The notes beneath the pieces were generated by a model. The model had not been told where the DNA came from and searched no databases. It worked only from the letters and a program-made list of their open reading frames with translations. DNA of 64,000 nt from Pseudomonas frederiksbergensis (GTDB lineage: Bacteria > Pseudomonadota > Gammaproteobacteria > Pseudomonadales > Pseudomonadaceae): contig NZ_MOBM01000012.1 of assembly GCF_003732275.1 (NCBI RefSeq), positions 310,001-374,000 on the forward strand, in the 5' to 3' direction. The stretch's first letter is position 1. Every line of letters begins with the position of its first letter. A program made the translations under genes and the position numbers. Below, one piece after another: positions 60,906-64,000 of the stretch.

Positions 60906-61463
60906 ATGCTGAAAAAAATCGCCCTCGTCGCCGGCTCCGTTCTATTTGCCGCCAACCTGATGGCCGCCACGCCCGCCAAGGCGCCGCACGTGCTGCTGGA
61001 AACCACCAACGGCCAGATCGAAATCGAACTGGACCCGGTCAAAGCGCCGATCAGTACCAAGAACTTCCTTGAGTACGTCGACAGCGGTTTCTACAACAAC
61101 ACGATTTTTCATCGTGTGATTCCTGGCTTTATGGTCCAGGGCGGCGGTTTCACTCAACAGATGCAGCAAAAAGAAACCAAGGCGCCGATCAAGAACGAAT
61201 CCAAGAACGGCCTGCATAACGTGCGTGGCACGCTGTCCATGGCCCGTACGTCCGTCCCGGATTCGGCCACCAGCCAGTTCTTCGTCAACGTCAAAGACAA
61301 TGACTTCCTCGACCAGGGCGACGGCTACGCGGTGTTCGGTAAAGTCGTGAAAGGCATGGACGTGGTGGACATCATCGTCAACTCGCCAACCACCACCCGC
61401 GGTGGCATGAAAGACGTGCCGGCCGACCCTGTCTTCATCAAGTCGGCCAAGCGCATCGACTGA
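60906..61463 (+). CDS. ppiA: Periplasmic peptidyl-prolyl cis-trans isomerase (cyclophilin type)
   Basis: The 185-residue protein has a Sec signal peptide ending near NLMA (about residue 19). The cyclophilin core includes [48 protein letters not shown]. The Arg of FHRV and the QFF-type motif form the active site. It should assist folding in the periplasm. The stop is followed by strong hairpins before the ABC exporter gene. Confidence 0.94.
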   Translation: MLKKIALVAGSVLFAANLMAATPAKAPHVLLETTNGQIEIELDPVKAPISTKNFLEYVDSGFYNNTIFHRVIPGFMVQGGGFTQQMQQKETKAPIKNESKNGLHNVRGTLSMARTSVPDSATSQFFVNVKDNDFLDQGDGYAVFGKVVKGMDVVDIIVNSPTTTRGGMKDVPADPVFIKSAKRID

Positions 61464-61486
61464 GAGTAAGCTGGACAGGGAGTTTT

Positions 61487-61547
61487 GAGCGGCCGCCGGT
61501 GCTTCCGGCGCCGCTCATATCGTTTAAAGGAGAGCCCGTGCGCGGGC
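61487..61547 (+). other. Two hairpins in the ABC exporter leader
   Basis: The first hairpin (61487-61516) pairs GAGCGG..CGCCGG with CCGGCG..CCGCTC around TGCTT, without a T tract. The second (61534-61547) is GCCCG-TGCG-CGGGC and covers a GTG preceded by AAAGGAGA. That GTG opens a 12-codon reading frame that ends inside the ABC gene. Confidence 0.5.
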
Positions 61548-61556
61548 GAAGAACTG

Positions 61557-63389
61557 ATGCTTTATCGCCGTTTTGAAAAACTGATCGACATTTTCCGCGA
61601 TGCACCGACGGCGGCTCCGCCGGATCGGGTTCTCCCCTTCTATACCTACTACCTGAAGCAGGTCTGGCCGAGTTTCGCCGTCCTGCTGATCGTCGGCCTG
61701 TTCGGCGCGCTGATCGAAGTGGCGCTGTTCAGCTACCTGAGCCGCATCATCGACCTCGCCCAAGGCACGCCCAATGTCAATTTCTTCAAGGAACACGGCA
61801 TCGAACTGGCCTGGATGGCGGTGGTTGCGCTGGTCCTGCGCCCGATATTTGTTGGCCTGCATGACTTGCTGGTACACCAGACCTTGAGCCCCAGCCTGAC
61901 CAGCCTGATCCGCTGGCAAAACCACAGTTACGTGCTCAAACAGAGCCTCAATTTCTTCCAGAACGACTTCGCCGGGCGCATCGCCCAACGCATCATGCAG
62001 ACCGGCAACTCGTTGCGCGATTCCGCTGTGCAAGCGGTGGACGCGCTATGGCACGTGCTGATCTATGCGATCAGTTCATTGGTGCTGTTCGCCGAAGCCG
62101 ACTGGCGCCTGATGATCCCGCTGCTGACCTGGATCGCCGCCTTCATCGGCGCCCTCTACTACTTCGTGCCACGGGTCAAGGAACGCTCGGTGGTGTCCTC
62201 CGATGCGCGCTCCAAACTCATGGGGCGGATCGTCGATGGCTACACCAACATCACCACCCTGAAGCTGTTCGCTCACACCAACTTCGAGCAGCAATACGCC
62301 CGCGAAGCGATCAAGGAGCAAACCGAAAAAGCCCAACTGGCCGGCCGTGTGGTGACCAGCATGGACGTTGCCATCACCAGCATGAACGGCCTGCTGATCG
62401 TCAGCACCACCGGCCTCGCACTGTGGCTGTGGACGCAATCGCTGATCACGGTGGGCGCCATCGCCCTCGCCACAGGCCTGGTGATCCGCATCGTCAACAT
62501 GTCTGGCTGGATCATGTGGGTGGTCACTGGCATTTTCGAAAACATCGGCATGGTTCAGGACGGTTTGCAGACCATTTCCCAGCCAGTCAGTATCACCGAC
62601 CGCGAGCAGGCCAAGCCTTTGAATGTGGCGCGTGGCGAGGTGCGTTTCGATCACGTCGATTTTCACTACGGCAAGAAAAGCGGGATCATCGGCGACCTCA
62701 ACCTGACCATTAAACCCGGTGAGAAAATCGGCCTGATCGGCCCGTCCGGTGCCGGCAAATCGACGTTGGTCAATCTGCTGCTTCGCCTCTATGACGTGCA
62801 GGGCGGACGGATCCTCATCGATGGCCAGAACATCGCCGAAGTCGGTCAGGAAAGCCTGCGTGAACGCATCGGCATGATCACCCAGGACACCTCGCTGCTG
62901 CACCGTTCGATCCGCGACAATTTGCTGTACGGCAAACCTGACGCCACCGATGCCGAACTCTGGGAAGCGGTACACAAGGCCCGTGCCGACGAATTCATCC
63001 CGTTGCTGTCGGACTCTGAGGGCCGCACCGGTTTCGATGCTCACGTCGGTGAACGCGGAGTGAAGCTCTCCGGTGGCCAGCGTCAGCGGATTGCCATCGC
63101 CCGGGTGCTGCTCAAGGACGCGCCGATCCTGATCATGGACGAAGCCACCTCGGCACTGGACTCGGAAGTCGAAGCGGCGATTCAGGAAAGCCTCGAAACC
63201 CTGATGCAGGGCAAGACTGTGATCGCCATCGCCCACCGCCTCTCGACCATCGCGCGGATGGACCGCTTGGTGGTGCTGGAAAACGGCAAGATTGCCGAAA
63301 CCGGCAGCCACGCCGAACTGCTGGCCCATGGCGGCTTGTATGCGCGGTTGTGGCAGCACCAGACCGGGGGGTTTGTCGGAATCGATTGA
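61557..63389 (+). CDS. ABC exporter, fused permease and ATPase (MsbA-like)
   Basis: The 610-residue protein starts at the ATG at 61557, which has only a weak ribosome site. Six membrane helices lie at about 30-345. The ATPase part has Walker A GPSGAGKST near 395, Q-loop TQDTSLLHRS, signature LSGGQRQRIAIARVL near 504, Walker B ILIMDEATSALD and H-loop IAHRLST. It is a homodimeric type IV exporter of drugs or lipids. The upstream leader structures suggest translational coupling. Confidence 0.93.
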   Translation: MLYRRFEKLIDIFRDAPTAAPPDRVLPFYTYYLKQVWPSFAVLLIVGLFGALIEVALFSYLSRIIDLAQGTPNVNFFKEHGIELAWMAVVALVLRPIFVGLHDLLVHQTLSPSLTSLIRWQNHSYVLKQSLNFFQNDFAGRIAQRIMQTGNSLRDSAVQAVDALWHVLIYAISSLVLFAEADWRLMIPLLTWIAAFIGALYYFVPRVKERSVVSSDARSKLMGRIVDGYTNITTLKLFAHTNFEQQYAREAIKEQTEKAQLAGRVVTSMDVAITSMNGLLIVSTTGLALWLWTQSLITVGAIALATGLVIRIVNMSGWIMWVVTGIFENIGMVQDGLQTISQPVSITDREQAKPLNVARGEVRFDHVDFHYGKKSGIIGDLNLTIKPGEKIGLIGPSGAGKSTLVNLLLRLYDVQGGRILIDGQNIAEVGQESLRERIGMITQDTSLLHRSIRDNLLYGKPDATDAELWEAVHKARADEFIPLLSDSEGRTGFDAHVGERGVKLSGGQRQRIAIARVLLKDAPILIMDEATSALDSEVEAAIQESLETLMQGKTVIAIAHRLSTIARMDRLVVLENGKIAETGSHAELLAHGGLYARLWQHQTGGFVGID

Positions 63390-63462
63390 GGCTTGTGATT
63401 AACACCAAACCTGTAGGGCTTGCCCCAATGGGGTCAGTTAAGGACTTGAACACCGCAGCTCC

Positions 63463-63552
63463 TGTGGGAGCGAGCCTGCTCGCGATTGCGGCGGGTCAGC
63501 CAATATTGATGCTGAATGTACCGCCGTCATCGCGAGCAGGCTCGCTCCCACA
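63463..63552. repeat. REPIN-like inverted repeat (family A)
   Basis: The arms TGTGGGAGCGAGCCTGCTCG and its complement lie in the convergent gap between the ABC exporter and the GNAT gene. No gene is seen in the rest of the 228-bp gap. Confidence 0.92.
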
Positions 63553-63617
63553 AGTTGCGCACCTTAACTGACAGGCATTAGAGCTTGCCCCCACACTAGA
63601 TCTGGGCCGGCGGCGGG

Positions 63618-64000
63618 TTACAGCGTCAACACCATCTCATGCCACGCCATCCCGCCATGGTCGGACGCCGAAGGCTTGATGTAGGCAAAACCAAACCCGG
63701 CATAGAACGCAATGTGCCGCTCTTTGCACATCAGATGGATGCTGGCCTTGTCCAGTGCGCGCATGCGCTGGATGAACTCACCCATCAAACGTTTCGCCAG
63801 GCCCTGCCCTTGGTAGTCCGGATGCACCACCACCGACATGATCACCACGTGCGGGCCCGCCGGGTCGTGGCCGATCAGTTCCTTGAATGCCTCGTCCGAC
63901 ATCTGCACCTCAAACGCCGCACCGGAATTGATGAAACCGGCTACAACGCCATCCACTTCAGCAACGATGAAGCCCTCGGGCCACGTGGCTATGCGGGTGG
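63618..64000 (-). CDS. GNAT-family N-acetyltransferase (5' end outside window)
   Basis: About 127 codons are present and the frame stays open to the right edge (ATWPEGFIVAEVDGVVAGF). The acetyl-CoA site is clear: VVIMSVVVHPDYQGQGLAKRL, i.e. V-x-V-x-P-x-[QR]-x-x-G-x-[GA]. The C-terminal CKERHIAFYAGFGFAY is typical of GNAT. Substrate unknown. The start is not visible. Confidence 0.9.
   Translation of the reverse strand, partial: TRIATWPEGFIVAEVDGVVAGFINSGAAFEVQMSDEAFKELIGHDPAGPHVVIMSVVVHPDYQGQGLAKRLMGEFIQRMRALDKASIHLMCKERHIAFYAGFGFAYIKPSASDHGGMAWHEMVLTL

Noticed and set aside
62076..63359. 427-codon minus-strand frame opposite the ABC exporter
   Set aside because: It is the shadow of a high-GC gene. 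It has no start signal and no domain.
17637..63552. CRISPR array
   Set aside because: The repeated sequences are dispersed inverted repeats in intergenic gaps. They are not regularly spaced direct repeats and there are no cas genes.

Overview
The window looks like a chromosome segment of a fluorescent Pseudomonas (P. fluorescens group). The evidence is high GC, typical Pseudomonas gene families, the P. aeruginosa PA1414-PA1422 gene set in recognisable order (36-44 kb), a LapA-type adhesin with its own type I secretion system, and many intergenic REP/REPIN-like inverted repeats of the kind common in this group. No plasmid or phage genes and no transposase were seen. Nearly everything is read as ordinary chromosome with accessory surface-structure loci.

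Layout. (1) 0-10 kb: a minus-strand Flp/Tad pilus operon: flp pilin, prepilin peptidase, an AAA+ ATPase, cpaB/rcpC, tadG-like, two tadE/F-like pseudopilins, tadZ, tadA, and tadB cut by the window edge. A divergent AraC-type regulator with a degenerate receiver domain sits beside it. (2) 10.1-10.6 kb: a duplicated tRNA-Glu/tRNA-Gly pair behind one strong promoter. (3) 10.9-21.7 kb: a coiled-coil membrane protein, a chemoreceptor, a MocR-type regulator, an SDR, a CurA-like reductase, pyrF, a two-component system and a six-EF-hand protein of the XopAW type. (4) 21.9-34.9 kb: a 2387-residue RTX adhesin carrying a LapG-type retention module, with a divergent TolC/ABC/HlyD secretion operon. (5) 35-41.5 kb: a gbuR-gbuA guanidinobutyrase cluster with an NTF2-like protein and two transporters. 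(6) 41.5-48 kb: an MBL hydrolase, a degenerate ACP-like protein, a 43-residue PA1414-like protein, a LysR/MFS divergent pair, an EamA exporter and a second NCS1 permease. (7) 48-64 kb: housekeeping and small genes (CvfB-like, TorF-type porin, lipoprotein, DUF899, DEAD-box helicase, MscS channel, azoreductase, LysR, hydrolase, ppiA, ABC exporter, GNAT).

How it fits together. Two surface attachment systems (Tad pilus, LapG-type adhesin) lie within 30 kb of each other. The adhesin is probably controlled by c-di-GMP through LapD/LapG encoded elsewhere. The gbu cluster is a catabolic unit whose NCS1 transporter carries an Hfq/Crc-type A-rich motif at its start codon. Almost every intergenic gap contains a REP-type hairpin. 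Four repeat families can be separated, and one places its inverted repeat directly over stop codons.

Limits: everything was read by eye. Domain assignments come from motifs and remembered families, not from searches.
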